A stretch of DNA of 64,000 bases from Streptomyces sp. NRRL F-5122 (GCF_001507435.1 NZ_LMWH01000239.1:15858-79857); one strand, 5' to 3'. Positions 1 to 8,665 are shown, counted from the stretch's first letter. Translations and numbers: made by a program. Notes: a model not told the origin generated them from the letters alone.

Positions 1-372
1 CAGGCCGGAGGCGCCCGCAGTGTTGGTGTGCGCCGGGGACACGAGCCAGACACCCAGACCGTCCGCCACGATGATCAGCGCGCAGATCGCGACGAACCGG
101 CGCAGACCGCCGAGGGCCGCGAGGAAGCCGAGGACCAGCAGCGGCACGCTGTTCGACGCGACATGGGCGAAGCCGAAATGGACGAAGGCGGCCGGAACGA
201 CGTCGACCAGTTCGGAGGCCCTGCGCGGAACGATGCCGAAGTCGTCCAGGGCATGGCCCGTCGTCACGTCGATCACTTCGAGCAGCCACAGCAGCGCCAC
301 CCAGCCCACCATCAGCTTGGCCGCCGCCTTCGCACGGTCGGCCTGCGACCACTCCGGCTCCGTACCCGACAT
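1..372 (-). CDS. Rhomboid family intramembrane serine protease (N-terminal part, cut by window edge)
   Basis: Reading on the minus strand from an ATG at 372 gives 124 codons that run off the left edge. The visible part shows a first membrane helix near residues 19-35, then the rhomboid signature HFGFAHVASN, with H65, H70 and N74 in the HxxxxHxxxN pattern, a second hydrophobic stretch at 76-90, a third at 93-112, and GASG at 120-123, where S122 is the expected nucleophile. The partner histidine would lie beyond the edge. Rhomboids cut membrane proteins within the bilayer, and the substrate here is unknown. The gene is divergent from ubiX. The family call is firm; activity cannot be judged from a fragment. 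Confidence 0.85.
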   Translation of the reverse strand, partial: MSGTEPEWSQADRAKAAAKLMVGWVALLWLLEVIDVTTGHALDDFGIVPRRASELVDVVPAAFVHFGFAHVASNSVPLLVLGFLAALGGLRRFVAICALIIVADGLGVWLVSPAHTNTAGASGL

Positions 373-446
373 GGCACCCCACCCTTCGTCCGCCCCTCGG
401 GATCGGCCTCGGCCCCCTTGGCCGGATCCCGCCCCGCGGCGCCGGA

Positions 447-452
447 TAGGCT
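447..452 (+). promoter_or_regulatory. -10 element of a leaderless ubiX promoter
   Basis: TAGGCT fits the TAnnnT pattern of actinobacterial -10 elements and ends seven bases before the GTG at 460. No ribosome binding site precedes that GTG, so the transcript probably begins at or next to the start codon. Confidence 0.45.
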
Positions 453-459
453 CGGTGTC

Positions 460-1152
460 GTGAACCCAGTCAAGCCAGGAGAGACGCCGCGTACGCCTTG
501 GATCGTAGGGGTCTCCGGCGCCTCCGGCACCCCGTATGCCGCCGCCGTGCTGCGCGCTCTCCTCGCCGCGGGCGAGAGCGTCGATCTGGTCGTCTCCCGC
601 GCCTCGCGGCTCACGCTGCTCGACGAGACGGGCATCGCCTTCCGGGACACGCACTGGCGGGACGACCTGCGGGAGTGGCTGGGCCGGGGCGCCGACGGCA
701 AGCCTGGGACGTTCGCGGTGGGCGTCGAGGGCGACCGTGTGCGGTACTGGAGCGCCGGTGATCTGGCCGCCGGGCCGTCCTCGGGCTCGTACCCCGCGAA
801 GGGGATGCTGATCGTGCCCGCGTCCACGGCCTGTGTGGCGGGCGTGGCACTCGGGCTCTCCAAGGACCTTCTGCAGCGGTCCGCGAGCGTCACGCTCAAG
901 GAACGGCGGCCGCTGGTCGTCGCCGTGCGGGAGACCCCGCTCAGCGGACAGACCCTCAGGCAACTCGTGGCGCTGGACGAGGCGGGCGCGGTCGTGGTGC
1001 CCGCGTCGCCAGCCTTCTACGCGGGCGCCACGCACATCCAGGACCTCGTCGACTTCGTCGCGGGGCGGGCGCTGGACGCGGCGGGGGTGCCGCACCGGCT
1101 GTACCGCCGCTGGCAGGGTGAGCTCGGGGGTGGCTCCCGCCCCGACGAGTAG
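460..1152 (+). CDS. ubiX: UbiX-type flavin prenyltransferase
   Basis: A 230-residue UbiX-family protein. These enzymes attach dimethylallyl to FMN, giving the prenyl-FMN cofactor of UbiD decarboxylases. In futalosine-pathway bacteria the UbiD partner decarboxylates a naphthoate intermediate of menaquinone synthesis. The N-terminal flavin loop GVSGASG is at 17-23, ASTACVAGVALGLSKDLLQR at 121-140 fits the FMN and phosphate site, and the RETP motif is at 157-160. The GTG at 460 is preferred because the UbiX fold begins about 14 residues later and a -10 box sits just upstream; an upstream in-frame extension would overlap the divergent rhomboid gene. No UbiA or UbiD homologue is adjacent. Confidence 0.9.
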   Translation: MNPVKPGETPRTPWIVGVSGASGTPYAAAVLRALLAAGESVDLVVSRASRLTLLDETGIAFRDTHWRDDLREWLGRGADGKPGTFAVGVEGDRVRYWSAGDLAAGPSSGSYPAKGMLIVPASTACVAGVALGLSKDLLQRSASVTLKERRPLVVAVRETPLSGQTLRQLVALDEAGAVVVPASPAFYAGATHIQDLVDFVAGRALDAAGVPHRLYRRWQGELGGGSRPDE

Positions 1153-1304
1153 GCGACCGAGCGGTGGGGGTGCGTTTCCCGGTGGCGCGCCGGGAGGTCG
1201 GCCCGTCGCGCATCCGGTGAGAGATTCTCAGGGGTCGGATCCTGCGCGCCTTGGTTCCATACGTAAACTTGCGGTAACGCCGAACAATGAAAGGCTACGG
1301 ATCT

Positions 1305-1760
1305 ATGGATGCCGTTGACAGGCAGCTCATCCAGGCCCTGCGCGAGAACGGCAGGGCCTCCTATGCCGAGCTCGGCCGACTCGTGGGCCTCTCCGGGCCC
1401 AGTGTCACCGACCGGATCAACCGCCTGGAGGCGGCCGGCGTCATCACCGGCTACCGCGCCACGGTCGACGCCGCCTCCCTCGGCCTCGGCGTCACCGCCC
1501 TGATCGGCATCTCGCTCTCCGACGCCGCCGACCACGAGGACGTGGCGCACCGGCTGAAGGACCTTCAGGAGATCGAGGACTGCTGGTTCATCGCCGGCGA
1601 CGACTCGTTCATGCTCAAGGTGCGCGCGTCGGACGTGGACGGCCTGGAGAAGACGATCCGCCGGCTGTCCGGCACCAAGGGCGTCTCCCGCACGCGTACG
1701 ACCATCGTGCTGTCCACCAAGTGGGAGAACCGGGTCGGCGAGCTGCCCGAACAGCAGTAG
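1305..1760 (+). CDS. Lrp/AsnC family transcriptional regulator
   Basis: A 151-residue Lrp/AsnC regulator with an N-terminal helix-turn-helix (about residues 4-50, with AELGRLVGLSGPSVTDRINR as the DNA-reading part) and a C-terminal RAM ligand-binding domain. Such proteins form dimers or octamers and usually sense amino acids. I chose the ATG at 1305 because GAAAGG lies about ten bases upstream and the homologous fold starts at MDAVDRQLI; an in-frame ATG at 1287 would add six residues. It lies between ubiX and mqnE on the same strand, so control of menaquinone genes is possible, but nothing in the sequence proves it. Confidence 0.9.
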   Translation: MDAVDRQLIQALRENGRASYAELGRLVGLSGPSVTDRINRLEAAGVITGYRATVDAASLGLGVTALIGISLSDAADHEDVAHRLKDLQEIEDCWFIAGDDSFMLKVRASDVDGLEKTIRRLSGTKGVSRTRTTIVLSTKWENRVGELPEQQ

Positions 1761-1841
1761 GCGCGCGGTACCGGACGGGGGCACCGGCCGTCCGAGGGCC
1801 GGGGGTACCGTTGGGGGGTTCGTCGAGGGAGAGGTAGAAGC

Positions 1842-3005
1842 ATGGATGTCGGGCTGAAGCGGGAGCTGGAGGACAAGGTCCGGGCCGGTGAGCGGCTGAC
1901 CCGCGAGGACGGCATCGCGCTGTACGAGTCGGACGACCTGGCCTGGCTCGGCGGTCTCGCGCACGAGGTGCGGACCCGCAAGAACGGCGACGTGGTCCAC
2001 TTCAACGTCAATCGTCATCTCAACATGACGAACGTGTGCACCGCGTCCTGCGCGTACTGCTCCTTCCAGCGCAAGCCCGGTGAGAAGGACGCGTACACGA
2101 TGCGCATCGAGGAGGCCGTCCGCCTCGCCAAGGCGATGGAGTCGGACAACCTCACCGAACTGCACATCGTCAACGGCCTGCACCCGAACCTGCCGTGGCG
2201 CTACTACCCGCGCTCGCTGCGCGAGCTGAAGGCCGCGCTGCCGGACGTCTCGCTGAAGGCGTTCACGGCGACGGAGATCCACCACTTCGAGACGATCTCC
2301 GGTCTCTCGGCCTCCGAGATCCTGGACGAGTTGATCGACGCCGGCCTCGAGTCGCTGACCGGCGGCGGCGCCGAGATCTTCGACTGGGAGGTCCGGCAGC
2401 ACATCGTCGACCACAGGACCCACTGGGAGGACTGGTCGCGCATCCACCGCCTGGCGCACGAGAAGGGTCTGAAGACCCCGTGCACGATGCTGTACGGCCA
2501 CATCGAGGAGCCGCGCCACCGCGTGGACCACGTCCTGCGGCTGCGTGAACTCCAGGACGAGACCGGCGGGTTCCAGGTCTTCATCCCGCTGCGCTACCAG
2601 CACGACTTCGTGGACATGAAGGACGGCAAGATCCGCAACCGGCTCCAGGCGCGGACGCAGATGGCGACGGGCGCGGAGGCGCTCAAGACGTTCGCCGTCT
2701 CGCGCCTGCTGTTCGACAACGTCCCGCATGTGAAGGTGTTCTGGGTCATGCACGGCGTCCAGACCGCGCAGCTGGCCCTCCAGCACGGCGCGGACGACAT
2801 GGACGGCTCGGTCGTCGAGTACAAGATCACGCACGACGCCGACAACTACGGCACACCGAACAAGCTGACCCGCGAGGACCTGCTCGATCTGATCCGCGAC
2901 GCCGGCTTCCGGCCGGTCGAGCGGAACACCCGCTACGAGATCATCCGCGAGTACGACGGCCCGGATCCGGCCCGGCGTGACGAGCCGCAGCCCATGCGCG
3001 TCTGA
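1842..3005 (+). CDS. mqnE: Aminofutalosine synthase MqnE (radical SAM)
   Basis: A 387-residue radical SAM enzyme. MqnE adds the 5'-deoxyadenosyl radical to 3-[(1-carboxyvinyl)oxy]benzoate, made by MqnA, to give 6-amino-6-deoxyfutalosine. The [4Fe-4S]-binding CxxxCxxC is C66, C70 and C73, preceded by HFNVNRHLNMTNVC. The TGGGAEIFDWEVR region and the EPRHRVDHVLRLRELQDETGGFQVFIPLRYQ block separate the MqnE group from its paralogue MqnC at 16477. A GGGAGAGG ribosome binding site precedes the ATG, and a TACCGT -10-like box lies at about 1806-1811. A strong terminator follows, so the gene is probably monocistronic or ends the ubiX-side transcript. Confidence 0.95.
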   Translation: MDVGLKRELEDKVRAGERLTREDGIALYESDDLAWLGGLAHEVRTRKNGDVVHFNVNRHLNMTNVCTASCAYCSFQRKPGEKDAYTMRIEEAVRLAKAMESDNLTELHIVNGLHPNLPWRYYPRSLRELKAALPDVSLKAFTATEIHHFETISGLSASEILDELIDAGLESLTGGGAEIFDWEVRQHIVDHRTHWEDWSRIHRLAHEKGLKTPCTMLYGHIEEPRHRVDHVLRLRELQDETGGFQVFIPLRYQHDFVDMKDGKIRNRLQARTQMATGAEALKTFAVSRLLFDNVPHVKVFWVMHGVQTAQLALQHGADDMDGSVVEYKITHDADNYGTPNKLTREDLLDLIRDAGFRPVERNTRYEIIREYDGPDPARRDEPQPMRV

Positions 3006-3026
3006 CGCGCCCCCACGAACCCGACC

Positions 3027-3050
3027 GAGCCCCGGCCACGGCCGGGGCTC
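3027..3050 (+). terminator. Rho-independent-type terminator after mqnE
   Basis: An 11-bp perfect stem (GAGCCCCGGCC with GGCCGGGGCTC) closed by a 2-base spacer lies 22 bases after the mqnE stop. It lacks a U-tract, as is usual in Streptomyces. Confidence 0.8.
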
Positions 3051-3081
3051 GCCGGTGTGGCGCAGAGGACATCAAAAGGCC

Positions 3082-3111
3082 TTGAGTCCTGCCGACGGTA
3101 ATAACTACTCT
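3082..3111 (+). promoter_or_regulatory. Promoter of the GNAT gene (leaderless)
   Basis: TTGAGT at 3082-3087 and TACTCT at 3106-3111 are 18 bases apart, which matches a housekeeping sigma promoter. The -10 ends six bases before the ATG at 3118, so the mRNA should be leaderless. Confidence 0.55.
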
Positions 3112-3117
3112 CCACCT

Positions 3118-3642
3118 ATGCCCCTTACGTTCGCGCTCGATCCGGCCATGACCCCCGCTCTTCGCGACGGCGTCCTCGACCTGTGGACGGACGTGTCCAA
3201 CGCCGGCGGATCCGTGGGTTTCGTGCCGCCGGTCACACGCGAGGACATACGCCCGGAGCTGGTGAAGCACCTTGCGGCGATGACGGAGGGGCGCACCCGG
3301 CTGCTGGTGGGGCACGACGAGGACGGGCAGGTGGCGGCGACCGCGTTCGTCGCCTTCAACACGCACCGGCTGATGAAGCACTGGGTGTGGCTCTACACGG
3401 TGATGGTGCACCCGCGTCACCAGGGCAAGGGGTACGGCCGTGATCTGCTGGCCGCCGCCGCGGACGCGGTCCGCGGCCTCGAGGGGATCGAGGCCATACG
3501 GCTGACCTGCCGGGGCGGTCACGGTCTTGAGCACTTCTACGGCTCGTGCGGATACAAGGAGGTCGGCCGCGTACCCGGGGCGATCCGGGTGGCGCCCGAT
3601 GACGACCGCGACGACATCATCATGCTGCTGCCCCTGGGCTGA
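3118..3642 (+). CDS. GNAT family N-acetyltransferase
   Basis: A 174-residue GNAT protein. The acetyl-CoA pyrophosphate loop is HQGKGYGRDLL, which follows the core strand VWLYTVMVHPRH. The C-terminal segment LEHFYGSCGYKEVGRV is the usual GNAT motif B end. The substrate cannot be predicted. The ATG at 3118 is chosen because a good -35/-10 pair lies directly before it and no Shine-Dalgarno sequence is present; the upstream in-frame extension overlaps the mqnE terminator and is unlikely. Confidence 0.85.
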   Translation: MPLTFALDPAMTPALRDGVLDLWTDVSNAGGSVGFVPPVTREDIRPELVKHLAAMTEGRTRLLVGHDEDGQVAATAFVAFNTHRLMKHWVWLYTVMVHPRHQGKGYGRDLLAAAADAVRGLEGIEAIRLTCRGGHGLEHFYGSCGYKEVGRVPGAIRVAPDDDRDDIIMLLPLG

Positions 3643-3774
3643 TTCGCTGCCGCACCCCCGTGCAAGATCGGGTGCCCGGCGTGCTTCACTGGAGGATGCC
3701 CTTGGTGAGGTCCCGTGGCGGCGCCGGCATCGCCCGGACAGCGGGACCTTCATGGAACGGAAGAGTGGATTGAG

Positions 3775-4074
3775 ATGTTCCGCTACACACTGATGCGCCT
3801 CGGTATCTTCGCGGGCTGCCTCGTGGTCGTCTGGGGCCTCGTCTACTCCGGTCTCGTCCCGCGCGGCCTCGGCGACTCCAACGGCATCTGGATCGTGCTG
3901 CTCGCCCTGGTGGTCTCGGCGCCGATCAGCTTCGTCCTGCTGCGGGGGGAGCGCGACCGGGCCTCCGTGCAGATCGTCGGACGGGTGGACCGCATGAAGG
4001 CCAACCTCGACGCCAACCGTGCGCAGGAGGACGTGGCCGACGACGTCGCCAGGAAGCAGAGCCAGGCGTCCTGA
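3775..4074 (+). CDS. DUF4229 family small membrane protein
   Basis: A 99-residue protein with two predicted membrane helices (about 7-25 and 36-56), a charged RGERDRA turn and a polar, acidic C-terminal tail. This matches the actinobacterial DUF4229 family, whose function is unknown. The start at ATG 3775 has a weak GAG-type site upstream and begins directly with the conserved MFRYTLMRLG; an upstream in-frame ATG at 3715 would add an unconserved-looking stretch. It lies on the same strand as the following TetR gene, 43 bases ahead of it. Confidence 0.75.
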   Translation: MFRYTLMRLGIFAGCLVVVWGLVYSGLVPRGLGDSNGIWIVLLALVVSAPISFVLLRGERDRASVQIVGRVDRMKANLDANRAQEDVADDVARKQSQAS

Positions 4075-4104
4075 AGGCCGGACCCGGGCGCCGCGGGCTG
4101 AACG

Positions 4105-4110
4105 TACCCT
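4105..4110 (+). promoter_or_regulatory. -10 element of a leaderless TetR-gene promoter
   Basis: TACCCT ends seven bases before the ATG at 4118, and no Shine-Dalgarno sequence precedes that ATG. Confidence 0.35.
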
Positions 4111-4117
4111 TGCCCAT

Positions 4118-4810
4118 ATGGGTTCCGTGAAGACCAAGCGGATGCCGCGGGCGGTCCGTGAACGGCAGATGCTGGACGCCGCCGTGCAGACCTTCGGCCA
4201 GCGTGGCTACGCGGCCGCGTCCATGGACGAGATCGCCGAACTGGCGGGTGTGTCCAAGCCGTTGGTGTATCTCTACCTGAACTCCAAGGACGAGCTCTTC
4301 ACCGCCTGTATCCGCCGTGAGGCCGCGGCGCTCACCGAGGCCGTGCGCGCGGGAGTCCGACCGGGGCTCGGCGCGGACCGCCAACTCTGGGAAGGGCTGC
4401 GTGCGTTCTTCACGCACACGGCACAGAACCCGGACGGCTGGTCGATCCTGCATCTTCAGGCGCGTACGCACGGCGAGACGTTCGCGGCCGAGGTCTCGGC
4501 GATGCGGAAGGAGATCGTCGCGCTGGTGACCCGGCTGATCGCGGTCGCCGCACGCGACGGAGGCAGCCCCTGCTCGAACGAAGGGGGCGAGCCGGGTGAC
4601 CACCCGGACTCCGACCTGCCCGAGCGCGAGGCCGCCGGACTCGCGGAGGCCCTGGTCGGTGCCGCCGAGTCGCTCGCGGCCTGGGCCAACGCCACCCCCG
4701 GTGTCTCCGCCCGCCAGGCCGCCACGACGTTGATGAACTTCGCGTGGGCGGGTCTCGGCGACCTCATGGAGGGCCGCTCCTGGTCGCCCCCGGAGCCCGA
4801 CCGGCCCTAG
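4118..4810 (+). CDS. TetR/AcrR family transcriptional regulator
   Basis: A 230-residue TetR-family repressor. The N-terminal DNA-binding domain covers about residues 12-62, with the helix-turn-helix SMDEIAELAGVSKPLVYLYL followed by the typical NSKDELFTACI. The C-terminal ligand domain contains an acidic, low-complexity insert around residues 150-172. It is convergent with the MaoC-like gene and stands close to a lipid-metabolism block whose divergent promoter carries two palindromes at 7118-7147. That makes it the best local candidate regulator for the block, though this is inference from proximity. Confidence 0.9.
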   Translation: MGSVKTKRMPRAVRERQMLDAAVQTFGQRGYAAASMDEIAELAGVSKPLVYLYLNSKDELFTACIRREAAALTEAVRAGVRPGLGADRQLWEGLRAFFTHTAQNPDGWSILHLQARTHGETFAAEVSAMRKEIVALVTRLIAVAARDGGSPCSNEGGEPGDHPDSDLPEREAAGLAEALVGAAESLAAWANATPGVSARQAATTLMNFAWAGLGDLMEGRSWSPPEPDRP

Positions 4811-4831
4811 GCCCGGCCGGAGTCCGCGGCG

Positions 4832-4845
4832 ACCGCCTCGGCGGT
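4832..4845. terminator. Short hairpin between convergent TetR and MaoC genes
   Basis: ACCGCC and GGCGGT form a 6-bp stem with a 2-base spacer in the 67-bp convergent gap. It is weak compared with other terminators in this window. Confidence 0.3.
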
Positions 4846-4877
4846 GAGACGTCCCGCGGGGGGTGCCTACGGCGCGT

Positions 4878-5687
4878 TCAGCGGTCGAGTGGGCGTGTCT
4901 CACCCGTCAGATGCAGCCGTTCCCCACCGCGCAGTTCGAACAGTCCGCCCTCGGCCCCGTACGTCACGGTATCCGGCAGCAGGACCGGCGCCCTGAACTG
5001 CGCGCGCACCCGAACCGCGGTGGAGGCCGGTTGTTCGGCCAGGCACCGGGCGACGGTCCACATGCCGTGCGCTATGGCACGCGGGAAGCCGAAGGCGCGT
5101 GCGGTCAGGGCGTGCAGGTGAATGGGATTGCGGTCCCCGGAGACCGCCGCGTACCGCCGCCCGACGTCCCCGGCCAGCCGCCACTCGGCCGTCACGGGGA
5201 GGGGACCGGGGTCCGAGGGCCGTGCCCCGGCGGGTGCGTCGGTGCGGTGCCGGGCGAGATAGGTGCTGGTGGACTCCCACACGGTCCGGTCGCCGGCACG
5301 GACCTCGGTGACCACGACGGCCTCGGTGCCGCGCCGATGGGGCACGAGCTCCCTGGTCGACACGCCGATGTCGTAGGTGCCGTCCGGGGCGAGGGCCTCT
5401 CGCTGGGTGATCTCGATGGAGGTGTGCACCAGCCCGAGCAGGGGGAGGGGGAACTTCCGGCTCGCCATGATCCGTATGGCGAGCGGAAAGCCGAGGACAT
5501 GGGGATAGCTGACCGGCAACGCGCCGGTGCCGGCGGGGAATCCGCAGACGCGCTCGTACGCGGCGAGACGGCCGGGGTCGACCCGGAACCCGGGCAGCGC
5601 GAGTCGGCCGCGGGTGAAGCCGGCGTCGGGGCCTGGGCGCTTGAAGGGGGACATGAGGGCGCCGCGCAGGAGGACGGGAAGCAGCAT
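4878..5687 (-). CDS. MaoC-like (R)-specific enoyl-acyl hydratase
   Basis: A 269-residue double-hotdog MaoC/hydratase-2 type protein. The hydratase-2 motif AVSGDRNPIH is at 181-190, with the expected catalytic Asp185 and His190, followed by FGFPRAIAHGMW at 199-210. Such enzymes interconvert trans-2-enoyl and (R)-3-hydroxyacyl thioesters. The ATG at 5687 is preceded by GGAG at proper spacing. It lies 53 bases downstream of the FabG-like gene on the same strand, so reductase and hydratase are likely co-transcribed as a two-step fatty-acyl module, similar in logic to FabG4-HtdX of mycobacteria. Whether it acts on ACP or CoA esters is not visible. Confidence 0.85.
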   Translation of the reverse strand: MLLPVLLRGALMSPFKRPGPDAGFTRGRLALPGFRVDPGRLAAYERVCGFPAGTGALPVSYPHVLGFPLAIRIMASRKFPLPLLGLVHTSIEITQREALAPDGTYDIGVSTRELVPHRRGTEAVVVTEVRAGDRTVWESTSTYLARHRTDAPAGARPSDPGPLPVTAEWRLAGDVGRRYAAVSGDRNPIHLHALTARAFGFPRAIAHGMWTVARCLAEQPASTAVRVRAQFRAPVLLPDTVTYGAEGGLFELRGGERLHLTGETRPLDR

Positions 5688-5740
5688 GGGTGGTCTCCGG
5701 AACCTGGGAAGGAGGGGGCGCGGGTGCTCGGGGCGGAGGA

Positions 5741-7081
5741 TCACGCGCCGAGCAGGCTCTGTCCGCAGATCCGTACGACCTGCCCGTTCACCGTGCCCGA
5801 CCCCGGACCGGACAGCCATGCCACCGTCTCGGCCACGTCCACCGGCAGGCCTCCCTGTCCGAGCGAGTTCATCCGGCGCCCCGCCTCCCGGACGAACAGC
5901 GGGACCGCCGCGGTCATCCGCGTCTCGATGAACCCGGGTGCCACCGCGTTCACCGTCACCCCGTGCTCGGCCTGCGCGCGGGGTGCCAGCGCCCGTACGA
6001 GCCCGATCACACCCGCCTTGCTCGCGGCGTAGTTCGTCTGCCCGACGTTCCCGGCGATCCCGGCGATCGACGAGGTGACCACGATCCGCCCCCCGCCGCC
6101 CCGCCCCTCCTCGGGCGAACCGTGTCCGCGCAGCACCCCGCGCGCCAGCAGGACGTCGGTCGTGCGCAGCACACTGGCGAGGTTCACGTCGAGCACCGAA
6201 CCCCAGCGCTCCGCCGTCATGTTGGCCAGTGTGCGGTCACGGGTGATCCCCGCGTTGTGGACGAGGACGTCCAGCCCCTCGGGCAGTGCGTCGGCGATGC
6301 GCGCGCCCGCGTCGTCCGCGGTGACGTCGAGCGTCAGCGCGGTGCCACCGATCGACTCGGCCACCCGTCGCGCATCCGCCTCGGCGGCCGGCACGTCCAG
6401 GCACACCACGTGTGCGCCGTCCCGCGCCAGCGTCCGGGCGACCGCCTCGCCGATCCCGCGCGCCGCCCCGGTGACCAGCGCGATCCGCCCTGCGAGCGGC
6501 CGCGCCCAGTCCTCGGGAGCGACGACGTCCCCGCTTCCCACCTCGACGACCTGCCCGCTCACATACGCGGACTTCGGTGAGAGCAGGAAGCGCAGTGTCG
6601 ACTCGGCGGACTCGGCGGACTCGGCGTCGGCCAGCCGGACGAGCGTGACGGTCCGCCCCCGCCCCATTTCCTTGCCGAGCGACCGGGTGAACCCCTCCAG
6701 GGCCTGCTGCACCGCCGCGTGGTGGTGGTCGGTGGGGTCCGGCGGTGAGCCCAGCACCACCACGCGGCCGCTCTCGGCGACCGACCGTACGACGGGGTGG
6801 AGCGCCGCATGCACCTCGGCGAGCGCGTCGACGTCCCGTACGCCGGTGGCGTCGAGGACGATCGCGGCGGGCCGCTCGGCACCGGCGGCAAGCCCGGTGC
6901 GGGCCAGCACCGGTGGCAGGTCCAGCGTGGACCTGCCCGCCGTGAGGTGCAGCAACGGGCCGCCCAGGGTGGGGCGTTCGGCGGACCAGCGATGCAGCGC
7001 CACCGGTTGCGGAAGCCCCAGCCGCCGGGTGAGGAAGCGACCGGGCGCGGTCCTCGTGAAGCGCAGATAGCGGTCGGCCAT
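5741..7081 (-). CDS. FabG4-type 3-oxoacyl-ACP/CoA reductase (SDR)
   Basis: A 446-residue, two-part SDR. The C-terminal half (about 195-446) is an active short-chain reductase: TGAARGIG at 204-211, NAG at 276-278, Ser337/Ser338, and YAASK giving Tyr351 and Lys355. The N-terminal half (about 1-190) is a degenerate Rossmann-like domain, a layout typical of high-molecular-weight FabG4 proteins that use NADH. A small AES triplet repeat lies around 153-161. It precedes the MaoC-like gene and is divergent from the thiolase across a 96-bp promoter region that carries palindromes. Confidence 0.9.
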   Translation of the reverse strand: MADRYLRFTRTAPGRFLTRRLGLPQPVALHRWSAERPTLGGPLLHLTAGRSTLDLPPVLARTGLAAGAERPAAIVLDATGVRDVDALAEVHAALHPVVRSVAESGRVVVLGSPPDPTDHHHAAVQQALEGFTRSLGKEMGRGRTVTLVRLADAESAESAESTLRFLLSPKSAYVSGQVVEVGSGDVVAPEDWARPLAGRIALVTGAARGIGEAVARTLARDGAHVVCLDVPAAEADARRVAESIGGTALTLDVTADDAGARIADALPEGLDVLVHNAGITRDRTLANMTAERWGSVLDVNLASVLRTTDVLLARGVLRGHGSPEEGRGGGGRIVVTSSIAGIAGNVGQTNYAASKAGVIGLVRALAPRAQAEHGVTVNAVAPGFIETRMTAAVPLFVREAGRRMNSLGQGGLPVDVAETVAWLSGPGSGTVNGQVVRICGQSLLGA

Positions 7082-7117
7082 GGTCCAGCTCCCAGCTCGC
7101 TCGTCCGTTTCCTGTCT

Positions 7118-7147
7118 CTTACTCTGGAGTAAGGTTACCCGGGGTAA
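7118..7147. promoter_or_regulatory. Tandem palindromic operators in the divergent fabG4/thiolase promoter
   Basis: CTTACTCTGGAGTAAG at 7118-7133 has perfect 7-bp arms around TG. Two bases later TTACCCGGGGTAA at 7135-7147 has 5-bp arms around CGG. The block is A/T-richer than its surroundings and lies midway between the two divergent starts, as expected for a TetR- or FadR-like repressor site controlling both transcripts. Confidence 0.6.
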
Positions 7148-7177
7148 GTCTCCGTCGGCCGTGAGGAGCAGATCGAG

Positions 7178-8467
7178 ATGAGCAGTTCCCCCATCAGCAC
7201 GCAGGTGCGGCGCGTAGCCGTCGTGGGCGGCAGCCGCATCCCCTTCGCGCGCTCGGACGGCCCTTATGCCACCGCCTCCGACCAGGAGATGCTGACGGCG
7301 GCGGTGGACGGGCTCGTCGCGCGGTACGGACTGGACGGTCCAGGCGCGGTCGGCGAGTTGGTCGCCGGGGCCGTGCTCAAACACAGCCGTGACTTCAACC
7401 TCGCCCGGGAGACGGTGCTGGGCTCCGGGCTGGACGCCCGTACGCCCGCGTACGACGTCCAGCAGGCCTGCGGCACCGGTCTGCAGGCGGTGATCGCGGC
7501 CGCCAACAAGATCGCTCTGGGGCAGACGGAGTCCGCGATCGCGGGCGGCGCGGACACGGCGAGCGATGTGCCCCTCGGCGTGAACGACGCGCTGCGCCGC
7601 ATACTGCTGGAGGTCCGCCGGGCCACCTCGACCGTCGCCAGGCTCAGGGCGCTGGCGAGGATCCGTCCGGGCCACCTGGTCCCCGACATCCCGCGCAACG
7701 CCGAGCCGCGCACCGGCCTGTCCATGGGTGAGCACGCGGCGGTGACCGCCCGTGCCTGGGGCGTGACGCGCGAGGCGCAGGACGAGTTGGCGGCCACGAG
7801 CCACCGGCGGTTGGCGGCGGCGTACGAGCGCGGACTCCTCGCCGATCTGGTGGTCCCCTTCCGTGGCCTGGAACGCGACCAGAACCTGCGCCCCGACTCG
7901 ACGCCGGAGAAACTGGCCCGCCTGAGGCCGGTGTTCGGCACCGACGGACCCGACCCGACGATGACCGCGGGCAATTCGACTCCGCTCACGGACGGGGCCG
8001 CCGTGGTGCTGCTCGCGAGCGAGGACTGGGCACGCCGGCGCGGACTCGAACCCCTCGCGTATCTGACGGCGTACGAGACCGCGGCCGTCGACTTCGTCGG
8101 CGGGGACGTGGCGGGAGGGGGGGACGGACTGCTGATGGCCCCCGTGTACGCCGTTCCGCGCATGCTGGAGAAGACGGGACACGGCATGGAGGACTTCGAC
8201 TTCGTCGAGATCCACGAGGCGTTCGCCTCCCAGGTGCTGGCGACGCTGTCCGCCTGGGAGAAGCGGGGACTCGCCCCGGTGGACCGCGCACGGCTGAACG
8301 TCGCGGGATCGTCCCTGGCCACCGGTCACCCCTTCGCCGCGACGGGCGCCCGGATCGTGGCGACGCTCGCGGCACTTCTCGCCGAACGCGACGCCCCGGG
8401 CCGCGGCCTGATCTCGATCTGCGCGGCCGGGGGACAGGGGGTCACCGCCATCCTCGAACGCGCCTGA
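7178..8467 (+). CDS. Acetyl-CoA C-acetyltransferase (thiolase, FadI/FadA type)
   Basis: A 429-residue thiolase with all catalytic elements: nucleophilic Cys98 in QQACGTGLQAV, His384 in GHPFAATGAR, and the acid/base Cys415 in CAAGGQG. Two further thiolase motifs are present, NSTPLTDGAA and FVEIHEAFA. It may degrade 3-oxoacyl-CoA or condense acetyl-CoA units. The ATG at 7178 has GAGGAG upstream. The gene is divergent from fabG4-maoC and precedes the acyl-CoA synthetase, which together suggests fatty acid turnover under shared repression. Confidence 0.92.
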   Translation: MSSSPISTQVRRVAVVGGSRIPFARSDGPYATASDQEMLTAAVDGLVARYGLDGPGAVGELVAGAVLKHSRDFNLARETVLGSGLDARTPAYDVQQACGTGLQAVIAAANKIALGQTESAIAGGADTASDVPLGVNDALRRILLEVRRATSTVARLRALARIRPGHLVPDIPRNAEPRTGLSMGEHAAVTARAWGVTREAQDELAATSHRRLAAAYERGLLADLVVPFRGLERDQNLRPDSTPEKLARLRPVFGTDGPDPTMTAGNSTPLTDGAAVVLLASEDWARRRGLEPLAYLTAYETAAVDFVGGDVAGGGDGLLMAPVYAVPRMLEKTGHGMEDFDFVEIHEAFASQVLATLSAWEKRGLAPVDRARLNVAGSSLATGHPFAATGARIVATLAALLAERDAPGRGLISICAAGGQGVTAILERA

Positions 8468-8665
8468 CGGCCGTGGGGAGGAGGCTGCACAGCCCCGGCT
8501 CCGTACCATCCCGGAACCCGCACAGACTCCCCACGAGGGGGACGTACGATCGCGGTTCAAACCGGCGGTAACAGCGAGTCGCACCGACCGCTGAACGTCT
8601 CCCCGCGCATGTTGCGTACTCATGCAGCAGAGCAGTGCACAGCTGCGGTCCACAGGAGCTGCCCC

